This document shows positions 17,918 through 27,007 of a DNA stretch of 64,000 nt, one piece after another. Each line of letters starts with the position of its first letter. The first letter of the stretch is position 1. Made by a program: the position numbers and the translations under genes. The stretch comes from Granulicella arctica (GTDB taxonomy: Bacteria; Acidobacteriota; Terriglobia; Terriglobales; Acidobacteriaceae). Under the pieces are notes generated by a model. It was not told where the DNA came from. It did not search any database and was given only the letters and a program-made list of their open reading frames with translations. Location: contig NZ_JACCCW010000002.1 of assembly GCF_013410065.1 (NCBI RefSeq), positions 496,001 through 560,000 of the forward strand. The letters are read 5' to 3'.

Positions 17918-20106
17918 TGCCGCACCACGGCCTTCACCGCGACCACATTCTCATACCGGTCATACACCCGCACCGCAATCACATGCTCCTTTGTATCTGT
18001 AACTGATCCAGTTACATGTGAAATCTCCGCCAGAAAGTCGTACTGCTCCGTCAGCGAATCAGAGATCTTTCCCGCCGGCTCCACATACTGCCACGGCCCC
18101 GCATCCACCGAATACTCTGCATGCGCAATCGGCGAGGTAGCATCTCGCGCCTCCAGCCGTGCATGAATTTTGTTGCCCTGCATCTCCGCCACCAGCGCAC
18201 CCGGAACCGGCGGCGTTGTATCCACTACGAACTCCTCGCTCACCTTATCGCCCGTCAGCGCCATCGCATCCGTATGCACCGGAGCATCGCTCGCCACCAC
18301 CTTCAGCGTATAACTCCCATCCGGCAGCAGGGAAGCGTCGAAGCTCAAAAACTTATCCGAGACTTTATCTTTCAGCAGTCGCCAGTTCACCTCGCCGGCT
18401 CCCTTGTAGTACACCGCATACACCAGGTCGTCGCCATTGTCATCATGCGCCGACCACCGCACCGTCATCGCTGTCTTATCCTTCTGCGCCGCCAACGGCC
18501 CTGTATCCGGCGTTACGTTGAACATTGGCACACTTGAAGCCGTCGGAGCAACAAAGCTCACCTGCACCGTAGTATTCGCCTGCGCTCCCACCGTCGCTGC
18601 AACCCGCGCCCCCGGTTGCACCACAATCTCATCCACCACCGGAGCAGCATTCGCCTGTAAATAATTCAGCCCCACCGAGTCCACCGTTGCCCCCTCGCGC
18701 AGCACCGCCTTCCACTGCACAAACCGCGCCGCCGGAACTCCCACCGAAGCCGCATCCGGCGCAACCTTCATCCACTCGCTCCAGCCCATCAGCGGACTCT
18801 CCACATTGCCACTCCTGGCATACAGATCGAACGCCGCCGGTGAACTCGATCGCACCTCCGCCCGACCCCACTGAGAAAATGCCTGTGCATCGAACACCGC
18901 ACTCGTATAGATCGCAGGCGATGTCACCCGATCGCGCATCTTGAAGACCTTACCACTGTTGCTCGTTGCCACCAGCAGACCATCCTTCACCGCGGCGAAC
19001 GCCATCCCTTCCGTGGCCTCCAGATGTGCGACATCCGTAAACCGCCCCGGCATCGCTGTATCTACTCGATATACGCGCCCCCGATTACCCGTTGCCGCCA
19101 GCAGCGCTCCATTGCGAACGGCCAGCGCATAGACCACATCGTCCTTCAACGCCAGCAGCTTCGACGGCGCACCATCCGCCGCGATCTTATAGATCTCCGA
19201 CCCATCCGGCACCACTGTATTCGTGCTTGCCGCTGCAGCCGACCCCGCCTGCACAAACGTGATGCTCACTCCTACGTTTCCTGTCACAGGCAGCGGAGGC
19301 AGAGACGATGCGCCCTTCGCACCCACACCCGCAGCGTAAATATTTCCCGCCGCATCCGCAGCCAGCGCCGTAATCTCACGCTTCGTAGCCGCATACACCG
19401 CAAACGGCTTCGCTCCCGGCTGCATCGTCGCAATTCGGTAGATCACACCCGACCCATCCGAGCCTGCCCACAACATTCCATCGGCGGTCGCAAGAAGACA
19501 CCGTATGTGCTGATCTGTCGTTCGAAAAAGCACCTCGGCCTTGCCTCCACCCTTCGGCACGCGATACACCACCGCCGGAGCACCCGTAGCCACAAAGACG
19601 TTGTCCCCAATCGTCGCCACATCCCAGAGATACTTCGGCTTTTCCTCCGTCGTCGCCGGATCGAATAGCACCGTAGCCGCTCCACCGTCCGCCGAAACCC
19701 GGTACATCTTCCCATCCGGAGACGTAGCTGCCAGCACCGATCCATCCGCCAGCACCCGTAGCGCCTGAACCCCAAACTCCGTGCCTTCGAAGACCTTTGC
19801 AGCCTTTCCATCCGGCGCGATCTTCATCACCACTGCCGACCCGCTCGTCGTTCCGCCCAGCCCGGCGTATCCATCGCCCGCCGCATCCACCGCGACCGAC
19901 CACACATAGCTCCCGCCCGTCGTGTACAGCAGTGACGTCGCCGGTCCTGCCTCCAACCGTCCATCGCTGCGAATTGCCACGCCATCCGAACTGCCCTTGG
20001 CCAGGTCGTCGTACCGATCCACACTCCACAGCTTCGTCCCCTGCGCCATCGCTCCGCAGCAGAGCCCCATCACCATCACTGAACTAACCAGCATCCGTCG
20101 CATCAT
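17914..20106 (-). CDS. Secreted beta-propeller protein of unknown function
   Basis: The product has 730 residues. A signal peptide is visible (MMRRMLVSSVMVMGLCC, cleavage near AMAQ). The first half shows repeated blade-like units such as YVWSVAVDAAGDGYAG, GVQALRVLADGSVLAAT and EITALAADAAGNIYAAG, typical of NHL/PQQ-like propellers. The second half contains beta-sandwich segments (VRWSAHDDNGDDLVYAVYYK and a cadherin- or Ig-like stretch). No catalytic motif was recognised. It overlaps the TRIC-like gene by 4 bp. It is probably extracytoplasmic, with a binding or scaffold role. Function unknown. Confidence 0.75.
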   Translation of the reverse strand: MMRRMLVSSVMVMGLCCGAMAQGTKLWSVDRYDDLAKGSSDGVAIRSDGRLEAGPATSLLYTTGGSYVWSVAVDAAGDGYAGLGGTTSGSAVVMKIAPDGKAAKVFEGTEFGVQALRVLADGSVLAATSPDGKMYRVSADGGAATVLFDPATTEEKPKYLWDVATIGDNVFVATGAPAVVYRVPKGGGKAEVLFRTTDQHIRCLLATADGMLWAGSDGSGVIYRIATMQPGAKPFAVYAATKREITALAADAAGNIYAAGVGAKGASSLPPLPVTGNVGVSITFVQAGSAAAASTNTVVPDGSEIYKIAADGAPSKLLALKDDVVYALAVRNGALLAATGNRGRVYRVDTAMPGRFTDVAHLEATEGMAFAAVKDGLLVATSNSGKVFKMRDRVTSPAIYTSAVFDAQAFSQWGRAEVRSSSPAAFDLYARSGNVESPLMGWSEWMKVAPDAASVGVPAARFVQWKAVLREGATVDSVGLNYLQANAAPVVDEIVVQPGARVAATVGAQANTTVQVSFVAPTASSVPMFNVTPDTGPLAAQKDKTAMTVRWSAHDDNGDDLVYAVYYKGAGEVNWRLLKDKVSDKFLSFDASLLPDGSYTLKVVASDAPVHTDAMALTGDKVSEEFVVDTTPPVPGALVAEMQGNKIHARLEARDATSPIAHAEYSVDAGPWQYVEPAGKISDSLTEQYDFLAEISHVTGSVTDTKEHVIAVRVYDRYENVVAVKAVVRQ

Positions 20107-20179
20107 CGTGCCCTTGAGTCTAAAGGAAGCAGCGAGTTAGCGGAGAGTCGGTTAGCAAGTGAGCGAGCCGGCAAAGAAA

Positions 20180-20205
20180 ATGGGCGGTAGCCGAAGCTCC
20201 GCCCA
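20180..20205 (-). terminator. Intrinsic terminator downstream of the alcohol dehydrogenase
   Basis: On the minus strand ATGGGCGG pairs with CCGCCCAT across an inner AGC/GCT stem, followed by TTTTCTTT. It overlaps the upstream region of the beta-propeller gene, where several GTTAGC repeats also lie (20135-20250). Confidence 0.75.
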
Positions 20206-20239
20206 TCCACCACCACTGACTCGCTAACCTGCTAACTAG

Positions 20240-21247
20240 CTAGTTAGCCAACACTGCACGATACCGTACCTGATTCTTCTTTACCTTGGCCACTGCATCG
20301 TTTGCCTTGGCCATGGCGAACCGCTCCGTGATCGCCCTCACGTTATGCCGCGCTGCCACATCCAGCATCTCGTGCAGGTCGCGTGGGCTTCCTGTCGGAC
20401 TGCCCGAGATCGCCTTTTGACCAGCAATCAGCGAAAATGCCTGAATCTGAATTGGAGACGGTGCAGCACCAACGATACAGATCGTTCCTTTAGGACGCAG
20501 CGCGTTCACATAGGCCTGCCAATCCTGATCCGCGCTCACGGTCGAAAGTAGAAAATCAAACGAGCCTGCGATCTTCTTTAACGCGCCCGTATCCCGCGTA
20601 TTCACAAAGTGGTGCGCACCCAGCGACTTCGCCTCTTCTTCTTTATCCTTCGAGGTCGAGAATGCCGTTACCTCCGCGCCGAACGCCTTCGCGAACTGTA
20701 GCCCCATGTGCCCCAGCCCGCCAATTCCAATCACGCCGACACGCGATGACGGCCGTACCCCGTAGTTCCTCAACGGGCTGTACACCGTAATGCCTCCACA
20801 CAGCAGCGGAGCTACATTCTCACTCTCCAGCACTTTAGGCACTGGGATCGCAAACTTCGCATTCACACGGATCGCGTCCGCATAGCCGCCATTGCGGCCA
20901 ACACACGTCGGCTGCGACTTCGCGCACAGATGCTCATCGCCCTGGCGGCACCACTCGCAGATGCCGCAGCTATCTGCCTGCCAGCCGATGCCCACTCGCT
21001 CACCCACCGTACGGTCCGTCACGCCCGAGCCCACCGCTGTCACCGTGCCCACAATCTCGTGGCCCGGTATAAACGGATACTTGCTCAGCCCCCAGTCGTT
21101 GTCGATCAGGTGAACATCCGAGTGGCAAACCCCGCAATGTGAGATGCGAACCTCCACCTCATTCGCCTGCACTTCACCCGCGTCATATTTGTACGAAAGC
21201 AACTGTGCACCGGCAGCATGCACTGCTAAACCATGGATTTCATTCAT
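20240..21247 (-). CDS. Zinc-dependent alcohol dehydrogenase (MDR family)
   Basis: The product has 335 residues. Catalytic zinc ligands appear as CGVCHSDVHL, then GHE in IPGHEIVGTV. The structural zinc cysteines are in CGICEWCRQGDEHLC. The nucleotide-binding motif is IGIGGLGHMGLQFAKAFG. These features fit NAD(P)-dependent alcohol dehydrogenases of the cinnamyl-alcohol/YahK-like group. The substrate cannot be told from sequence. The gene stands alone, with a terminator behind it. The ATG at 21247 is preceded on the minus strand by AAAGGAAAAGACTCGA, giving an AAGGA ribosome site. Confidence 0.92.
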   Translation of the reverse strand: MNEIHGLAVHAAGAQLLSYKYDAGEVQANEVEVRISHCGVCHSDVHLIDNDWGLSKYPFIPGHEIVGTVTAVGSGVTDRTVGERVGIGWQADSCGICEWCRQGDEHLCAKSQPTCVGRNGGYADAIRVNAKFAIPVPKVLESENVAPLLCGGITVYSPLRNYGVRPSSRVGVIGIGGLGHMGLQFAKAFGAEVTAFSTSKDKEEEAKSLGAHHFVNTRDTGALKKIAGSFDFLLSTVSADQDWQAYVNALRPKGTICIVGAAPSPIQIQAFSLIAGQKAISGSPTGSPRDLHEMLDVAARHNVRAITERFAMAKANDAVAKVKKNQVRYRAVLAN

Positions 21248-21409
21248 TCGAGTCTTTTCCTTTTGCTCGCAGACAAAGTGTCGATGAGCTATCTGATGCT
21301 ACATCACGGACGGCCGCAGTTTTGCAGATGACTTTACATCGGTTTTGTAAACTTTCGTTACCTGTGGTGACCGTTATTCGCACTGACACATGGGCAATCC
21401 CTCTCATCC

Positions 21410-23182
21410 CTAACGAACGGAAAGCCGGATCACCTGCGATCCGCTCACGGCATAGTCTGTCTCCACTGACCCAATCCCAATGGCACTCTCACCTGTCAAC
21501 TGCATCTCCTGATTCCCCTTCAGCGGCTCCAGTACATTCGCCATCGACAGCGGAACCTCCGGCAACGTTCCGCCTCCTAACACTGCCTGCGGTGTATGCT
21601 CCAACAGTGTGACGAACACACCATCGTTCGCGCGAGCCCGGTTCATCATCGCGACCGTATCCGCCAAGCCCACCGCATGGAGCGCTACCGCTCCGCTGGG
21701 GCTGGTCAGCCGATCAACCATCGCACCGTCGCTCACTACCAGCCGAACATCTCCGGCCATCAGCGTCGCTGGCAGCGTCACCGGAATCCGCACCACTCGC
21801 GCCTCTGCCTGATACGGGTGCACCGTTACCTCAACCTCGACCGTATCGCCCGCATGCACCTCAACACGGCTCACCCGAGCCGATTCGATCACCGCTGTCC
21901 GTCGCTCCGGCTGAACCTCCATCCGTAGCCGCAACCCAGTCACCACTGGCTGTTCCACCGCATTCTCATACACCTTCTCAAACCGCTCGCCCACATACAG
22001 CGCCGCGTTGATCGCCCCAGTATTCCCCCCGTTCGGAGCCATCACCCCGTGCAGTCGAATCGCCGGCTCCCCAGCTACATCCAGCTCGCCGCTCAGTGCA
22101 TAACTCTGCTCCGCCCCGGCCGCATTTGTCCCCTGCACCGCCTGATACACCGATACCAGCATCGTCGATGGCGTCAACTCTTTATCGTCCAGCACCTCAA
22201 AGTGGTATGTCCTGCTCTTCGCCGCGCCGACTACATCCACCACTACCGGGATCATCCGCGCCAGAACCCCAAACTGTCCCAGAATCGCCGACGCCCGATC
22301 TTCCGTAAATGATCCCACCGTCTCCGTTGTATTCACGATCTTGAATGCGTTTAGCGGAGAGGGCAGCGTCGCTACGACCGTTGCCTTCGTCATCGGCATC
22401 GACACCGGCCCATTCTGCGTAATCGGATGCCCACACGCCAGCAGCCGTGCCGAATCGACATACGTCACCGTGCACGTCCCTGCCATCGACAGATCGCCTC
22501 GCACCAGAATCGCACTCACCGCAGACCCCGGCTCCAGCGGTTCCGGCTGTTTTGCCTCCGCATCCGCACCACCCAGCCCTGCCACCGGCGTCAGCCCCAT
22601 CGCCCGAAACCTGTCCCCAAACCGGTCCAGCGTCTCCTGGCTGAACCCCGAGAACATCAGCGGCGTCTCCATCGCCTGCATCTCTGGCTGTCCATCGACT
22701 CGAGCCTTTATCGAGCCAGCCTGCCCGTCTTTTACATCCAACATCTGTTCAATCGGTGTGATCCCAGCGATCGGCTCTTTGCTGAACTGCCCGATCCGGT
22801 AGCTCAGTGCCCCTACCAGCTTGCCGTCGATATACACCGGGCTCCCGCTCATCCCCGCCACCACACCGGTATACTCCGGCTTCGTTCCCTTCAGCCGAGC
22901 CAGAATCAAATCTCGCTCCGGCCCCAGCGCGTTCTTCAGCACGCCCAGTATCTCAACCTGCATTGGCTCAGGCAGTACTCCTTCGAAGACCGTATACGCG
23001 ATCCCCATCTGCCCTCGTTTCACCTCTGCCAGCGGAAAGAACGTCGTCACCTTAGGCGGCCCTGCCGCCACCTGTCCGCGTGCTGATGACGCCGCGCCAC
23101 TTACCAGCGTCCAACACATGACACCTAACACGACCCAGCTTGCCCTGATTGTTCCGGAAATCGTTCTCGAACGTAGCTTCAC
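21410..23182 (-). CDS. SpoIVB-like (S55 family) secreted serine peptidase protein
   Basis: The product has 590 residues. An N-terminal signal sequence (about 13-36, RASWVVLGVMCWTLVSGAA) is followed by the SpoIVB S55 domain: the serine motif VVAGMSGSPVYIDGKLVGAL (Ser near 112-114) and LACGHPITQNGP later. In Bacillus SpoIVB activates a sporulation cascade; acidobacteria do not sporulate that way, so the role here is different and unknown. The rest (about 300-590) is beta-rich and unassigned. The gene is divergent from the VWFA gene, sharing about 90 bp of upstream sequence. Confidence 0.82.
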   Translation of the reverse strand: MKLRSRTISGTIRASWVVLGVMCWTLVSGAASSARGQVAAGPPKVTTFFPLAEVKRGQMGIAYTVFEGVLPEPMQVEILGVLKNALGPERDLILARLKGTKPEYTGVVAGMSGSPVYIDGKLVGALSYRIGQFSKEPIAGITPIEQMLDVKDGQAGSIKARVDGQPEMQAMETPLMFSGFSQETLDRFGDRFRAMGLTPVAGLGGADAEAKQPEPLEPGSAVSAILVRGDLSMAGTCTVTYVDSARLLACGHPITQNGPVSMPMTKATVVATLPSPLNAFKIVNTTETVGSFTEDRASAILGQFGVLARMIPVVVDVVGAAKSRTYHFEVLDDKELTPSTMLVSVYQAVQGTNAAGAEQSYALSGELDVAGEPAIRLHGVMAPNGGNTGAINAALYVGERFEKVYENAVEQPVVTGLRLRMEVQPERRTAVIESARVSRVEVHAGDTVEVEVTVHPYQAEARVVRIPVTLPATLMAGDVRLVVSDGAMVDRLTSPSGAVALHAVGLADTVAMMNRARANDGVFVTLLEHTPQAVLGGGTLPEVPLSMANVLEPLKGNQEMQLTGESAIGIGSVETDYAVSGSQVIRLSVR

Positions 23183-23272
23183 GTCTTCAGACTAGAGCCT
23201 TCTCGTCCCAGCGTAAAACGTCCGACAGCAACAGCGCGTTCGGCCGAACCTCATTTGGGAGTAAAGTTTCAG

Positions 23273-24469
23273 ATGATGACCCCTCATACGAACAGCCCAG
23301 CCTCCACTGCGTCTCTCCGGATGCATCTTGCCGCCGCCCTCGTTCTGGCCATCTTCGCTCTGCCTGCCGCCGCCCGCGCTCAATCAAGCCCGCCCCAGAC
23401 GCCCTCTTCAGATCAAAGTCCCGACGCCGGTCCGCAGACCGACAACGGCACCATCATCCTCAAGAAAAAGAAAGACCCTGACGCCGACGAGCCACCTCCT
23501 CCCCCCGCGCCTGAAACCCCCAAGGTCAAGAATCCCGACAACGCGACCTACTCCCTTCGCGTCGATGTCCCCATCGTCAATCTCGACGTTAACGTCGTCC
23601 TCGACAAGACCCACCAGTTCGTTCCTGGCCTCAAGCCCGCCAACTTCCTCGTCCTCGAGGACGGCGTAGAGCAGCAGGTTCAAACCGTCCGCATGGCCCA
23701 GACCCCCATCACCGCCGTCATGCTCCTCGAGTTCGCAGCCAACAGCTACTATCTCATCAACGACATGCGCAACGCCTCCTACAGCTTTTTCCAGACCATG
23801 CGTCCCGACGATTACGTTGCCGTCATCACCTACGACCTCAAGACCCACATCCTCACTGACTTCACGAACAACAAGGATGTCGTCGCCCAATCTCTCCAGA
23901 CACTTACCATTCCCGGCTTCTCCGACACCGACATGTTCGACGCGCTCTACGAGACTCTCGACCGTACCAGCCGCATCGAAGGCCGCAAATACATCATCCT
24001 CATCGGTAGCGGCCGCGACACATTCTCGAAGCTCACCCTCGACAAGATTCTCGCCAAAGTCAAAGCCACCCCCAACGTCACCATCTTCACCATCGGCACC
24101 GGTGCCTTCCTCAACGAGATGAGCGGCAGTCGCGGCGGCATGAGTAGCGGCATCCGCGATCTGAACTATCTCCAGGCCCAGAACCAGCTCAAGACCTTTG
24201 CCCAGATGACCGGCGGCCTCAGCTTCAGCCCCATCTTCCAGGGCGAACTTCCCGACATCTTCTCCCAGATCAACAACTCCATCCGCAACCAGTACGTCCT
24301 CACCTACCGCCCCACCAACACTAAAAACGACGGCAGATACCGCCGGGTCAAGGTTCTCCTCGTCGACAACGAAGGCCATCCCCTCCAGATGCAGGACGAG
24401 AAGCATAAGCCTCTCAAATACTCCATCATTGCTCGCGACGGTTATCGCGCCAAACTCCCTGTCGAATAG
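23273..24469 (+). CDS. VWFA-related Acidobacteria-type protein
   Basis: The product has 398 residues from ATG 23273; a second ATG follows at 23276 and an upstream TTG at 23255 is less likely. A signal peptide is evident (LAAALVLAIFALPAAARAQ). A Pro- and Lys-rich linker (KKKKDPDADEPPPPPAPE) follows, then a strand NFLVLEDGVEQQVQTV and a von Willebrand A-like domain (about 130-330) with a DYVAVITYDLKTHILTDFT core. The MIDAS DxSxS is not clear; the strand reads VMLLEFAANS. The family is common and uncharacterised in acidobacteria. An AGG-like site (TTGGGAGTAAAG) precedes the start. Confidence 0.85.
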   Translation: MMTPHTNSPASTASLRMHLAAALVLAIFALPAAARAQSSPPQTPSSDQSPDAGPQTDNGTIILKKKKDPDADEPPPPPAPETPKVKNPDNATYSLRVDVPIVNLDVNVVLDKTHQFVPGLKPANFLVLEDGVEQQVQTVRMAQTPITAVMLLEFAANSYYLINDMRNASYSFFQTMRPDDYVAVITYDLKTHILTDFTNNKDVVAQSLQTLTIPGFSDTDMFDALYETLDRTSRIEGRKYIILIGSGRDTFSKLTLDKILAKVKATPNVTIFTIGTGAFLNEMSGSRGGMSSGIRDLNYLQAQNQLKTFAQMTGGLSFSPIFQGELPDIFSQINNSIRNQYVLTYRPTNTKNDGRYRRVKVLLVDNEGHPLQMQDEKHKPLKYSIIARDGYRAKLPVE

Positions 24470-24483
24470 CCACTAGACACTGT

Positions 24484-24560
24484 CATCCTGAACGGAGGTC
24501 GGGCGTCTTATCCTTTGCGAGTCGTATGCGTAAAGGATGGGATGGGATCCTGCTGAACTG
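24484..24560. repeat. Intergenic repeat-like element with a small inverted repeat
   Basis: It starts TCATCCTGAACGGAGG, similar to the sequence at 11529. Inside, ATCCTTT (24510-24516) and AAAGGAT (24532-24538) form a short inverted repeat. It lies in the gap after the VWFA gene and may also act as a terminator. Confidence 0.35.
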
Positions 24561-24587
24561 CGGCAAAAGGTGAGTGTACGGCACCCC

Positions 24588-25082
24588 TCAGCGAGGCCGC
24601 GGAATAGTCAGGTCTAAATCACTTGCAGTCATTTGTTTAGTAAGCAGAATGATCTGCCCTACATGCTGCTGCACATGTCCCACCACCTGATAGATCGCGC
24701 CCAACACGCTCACGGTGCGGCCCTGCGGATGGATAATCTCAACGAGTCTCTCTGCGGAGACTGCCGCAATCGTTTCTCGTGCCTCCGCAACAGTGGTCGC
24801 AAATAACCCGATCAGGGCGGCTCGGCTCATCCCATCGGTCGTGGCAAACTCAGTGTCCCGCACACGAACATCCTCAAATCCGCCCACCCCGTGCATGATC
24901 CACTGCCGCATGTTTCCGCATAGATGCAGCACCAGGTTTCCGATGGCATTCTCATGAGCGCCATGCCTTTCCCATACCTGTTCGTCGGTCAGCTTGCCGA
25001 GGCACGCCTCAAGATATGACCTCATCTGCTCCAGTTTGTCACACGAAAAATCCAGGAAGAGTCCAGCTACGTTACTATCCAT
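24588..25082 (-). CDS. DinB-like / DUF1572 domain protein
   Basis: The product has 164 residues and is predicted to be a four-helix bundle. Histidines at positions expected for the DinB/YfiT metal site are visible: LVLHLCGNMRQWIMHG, then VVGHVQQHVGQI near the C-terminus. This matches the DUF1572 branch. Relatives include thiol transferases and damage-induced proteins of unknown function. The gene ends about 120 bp after the convergent VWFA gene. The ATG at 25082 has no strong ribosome site. It is the last core gene before the tRNA-Gln and the island. Confidence 0.82.
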   Translation of the reverse strand: MDSNVAGLFLDFSCDKLEQMRSYLEACLGKLTDEQVWERHGAHENAIGNLVLHLCGNMRQWIMHGVGGFEDVRVRDTEFATTDGMSRAALIGLFATTVAEARETIAAVSAERLVEIIHPQGRTVSVLGAIYQVVGHVQQHVGQIILLTKQMTASDLDLTIPRPR

Positions 25083-25212
25083 CCTGGCATTCTATGACGA
25101 AAACGCATATTGATTCATCGTACGTTGACCCCAAACGACACTCACAGTACACTCTAAAAGGCGGTCAGCGAGCACTTGAAATCGCGACCTCGCAGCGGCA
25201 CCATCCCTGCAT

Positions 25213-25286
25213 TGCCCCCTCGTTCAATGGTAGGACTAGCGACTCTGACTCGCTCGATCGGGGTTCGAATCCCTGGGGGGCAACCA
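25213..25286 (+). tRNA. tRNA-Gln (anticodon CTG)
   Basis: A complete cloverleaf folds by hand: acceptor TGCCCCC with GGGGGCA, D stem GTTC/GGAC, anticodon stem AGCGA/TCGCT with loop CTCTGAC (anticodon CTG, reading CAG), and T arm CGGGG/CCCTG with loop TTCGAAT. Discriminator A and an encoded CCA (25284-25286) follow. A terminator-like hairpin lies downstream. The next gene is a broken integrase, so this tRNA is the likely attachment site of the island. Confidence 0.93.
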
Positions 25287-25336
25287 ATGTACTATTTCCG
25301 GGTACTTCCCGGCACTTCCAAACACCTCCTCGCACT

Positions 25337-25378
25337 CAGCCAACTTGCTTATTTATCAGCAAGTTGGCTGATTTTTCG
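25337..25378 (+). terminator. Terminator after tRNA-Gln
   Basis: A 12-bp perfect stem (CAGCCAACTTGC, 25337-25348, with GCAAGTTGGCTG, 25359-25370) has a 10-base loop and is followed by ATTTTTCG. Confidence 0.88.
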
Positions 25379-25495
25379 CTCTAGGAGGTCCATTGTAGCC
25401 CCACCCAAGCCAGACATTTGTGTGGGTAACAATGTGGGTATAGCTTCCCGAAAATGTGGGTAACGAAAATACCCACCTTTGGAGGGAAGATCGCT

Positions 25496-25712
25496 ATGGA
25501 TCTGATGGTCAGACAAATCGACACTGCAAAACTGACGATCAAGCAGTACAAGCTGGCAGACGGCAGGGGCCTCTGTCTTCTCGTAATGCCTATGGGTGCC
25601 AAGTACTGGCGTCGGCGCTATCGCTTCGACGGCACGGAAAAGATGATGTCGTTAGGGGAGGTAACCCGAGGTCGGCCTCAAGGAGGCTCGGGAATCCGAA
25701 AGGATATTGAGC
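25496..25712 (+). pseudogene. P4-type tyrosine integrase, N-terminal remnant
   Basis: The reading begins at ATG 25496 and shows the N-terminal arm-binding (DUF4102) domain of P4-like integrases: KQYKLADGRGLCLLVMP, then GAKYWRRRYRFDGTEKMMSLGEV. After about residue 55 the frame shifts; a second frame continues with PEVGLKEARESERIL up to about 25712. The catalytic domain (R-H-R-Y residues) is missing altogether. The remnant sits about 210 bp downstream of tRNA-Gln, the standard place for an integrase that recombines into a tRNA 3' end. It is non-functional. Confidence 0.82.
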
Positions 25713-26122
25713 GGAAGTCGGGGTATCCCAATAGCGAGAGGTGAACCCTTCCGCATCATAAGGCTTGTGGGAGGTATTGTGTCCGTAGACGATCGGGATT
25801 TGACCAGCATCTCGCGGCCACGTGTATGAGAGTTTCCCCATAGGAGAAGCGTCACCAAGTAAAATGTCGCTTACGGCATCCCCATCTCTGTCCCTTGAAA
25901 CCAACACTGCATGATCTCCGGGATGTGATCCGAAGCCCATGCGATGTCCAAGGGCCGAGTGCTCATTAGCAAGAGAATAACCGGTTCCCCTGTATGGGAG
26001 ATCTTCTCTAGCAGCCGCTGCTGGTCTCCGGGCGGCGTCAGTGATGCACGCGAGGAATGCTCGAAGTCCATAGATGCGAGTACCATAAGAACGATCACGA
26101 CCACATCGGCTTGCCGCTCTTG
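25690..26122 (-). pseudogene. Glycoside hydrolase family 3 (beta-glucosidase) fragment
   Basis: Two frames together cover part of the C-terminal half of a GH3 enzyme. The first part reads RQADVVVIVLMVLASMD, then PPGDQQRLLEKISHTGEPVI and DIAWASDHIPEIMQCWFQGT. After a frameshift near 25880 it continues as DILLGDASPMGKLSYTWPRD, then GQIPIVYGHNTSHKPY and SAQYPFGF. The N-terminal catalytic barrel is missing. Intact relatives hydrolyse beta-glucosidic or xylosidic bonds in plant polymers. The fragment is joined at one end to the IS110 remnant and at the other to the integrase remnant, so it is a leftover of rearrangement. Confidence 0.82.
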
Positions 26123-26807
26123 GTAATGCAGAGTTGCGTATCATGATCTCCGGACTGACTGCGTCGTCGCCACAGACCGAGGTAACAACCCACATCGCGA
26201 CTTCGCCCGAAGCGCAGCCTGCTGCTGAGCGTTAGCACGACGCTCAGGGCGGCGAGGTGGCCGCCGCCGCGGACCTTCAGCTGTGCCTGCGTCTCGGGAT
26301 ACTCGGTCTGCTGGAGCTGCCGATCGTACAGTTTGATTCTTGCCGTCATCTCCGCGATCTGCTGGAGCACCGGCCCAAGCGCCAGTGCCAGTCTGGGCGA
26401 CATGATAGCGAGGCTGCGCTGAGCGAGCACATTGTGGAGGATGCAGGCAGACGCACGACTTAGTCAGGCCACGTACCGCGTTCACAGCAGCCGTACGCGG
26501 CCGGACCAGGGGGCTCGCGCAACGGATCAGGGTGAGCGCCTCCTGCTGTGCGACGGTGTGGTGGGCGATCGGACGGAGTATATTCGGGTCAAATCGGGCA
26601 TATCTTGCCAGCTTCTCGGCATCGACTTGGTCGCTCTTCCGATCCTGTGCAAGATGGCTCGCAACTCGCGCTGGCAGCACATCGGTGAACCACTTTTCGA
26701 TCGCCTTCGGAGTAGTCCGGAAGCGGCTGCGGCCAACCACTTCACCCTCTAACGTTGAGCGTGCAGCAATAACTCCAGACGTCCCCAAGGTCGATGCCGA
26801 TCGTCAT
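26123..26807 (-). mobile_element. IS110-family transposase remnant
   Basis: Starting at ATG 26807, the sequence reads MTIGIDLGDVWSYCCTLN, the first Asp of the DEDD catalytic set. Frame changes near 26750 and 26460 are needed to follow the gene: AIEKWFTDVLPARVASHLAQ, DRKSDQVDAEKLARYARFDP, VNAVRGLTKSC, then LALALGPVLQQIAEMTARIK and FGRSRDVGCYLGLWRRRSQS. The copy is cut off after QLCITKSG, before the Ser-containing C-terminal domain, and runs into the GH3 fragment. IS110 elements normally lack terminal inverted repeats, so their absence is expected. Non-functional. Confidence 0.82.
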
Positions 26808-27007
26808 TTCAGCCCTTGACCACCTGCATGGAACTTTCGCGATGAGGTGTTGCGGCGAGATTTTCATAGGATATAGCCTTACTCTGTTCCGAAAGACCTG
26901 TTCATCCCATTGATCGGTATGGAGCCGCTTCGCGCGAGCGCTAAACGTGGAGACGCCCATCAGCATGGACGCTGAGAACGGGAAGAGCGGCACGTATCTC
27001 GTCCACT

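Noticed and set aside
25213..25286. CRISPR or other array near the tRNA
   Set aside because: No regularly spaced repeats are present here or elsewhere in the window.
26830..27007. Small gene upstream of the IS110 remnant
   Set aside because: Both strands have frequent stops or compositionally odd frames with no family resemblance.
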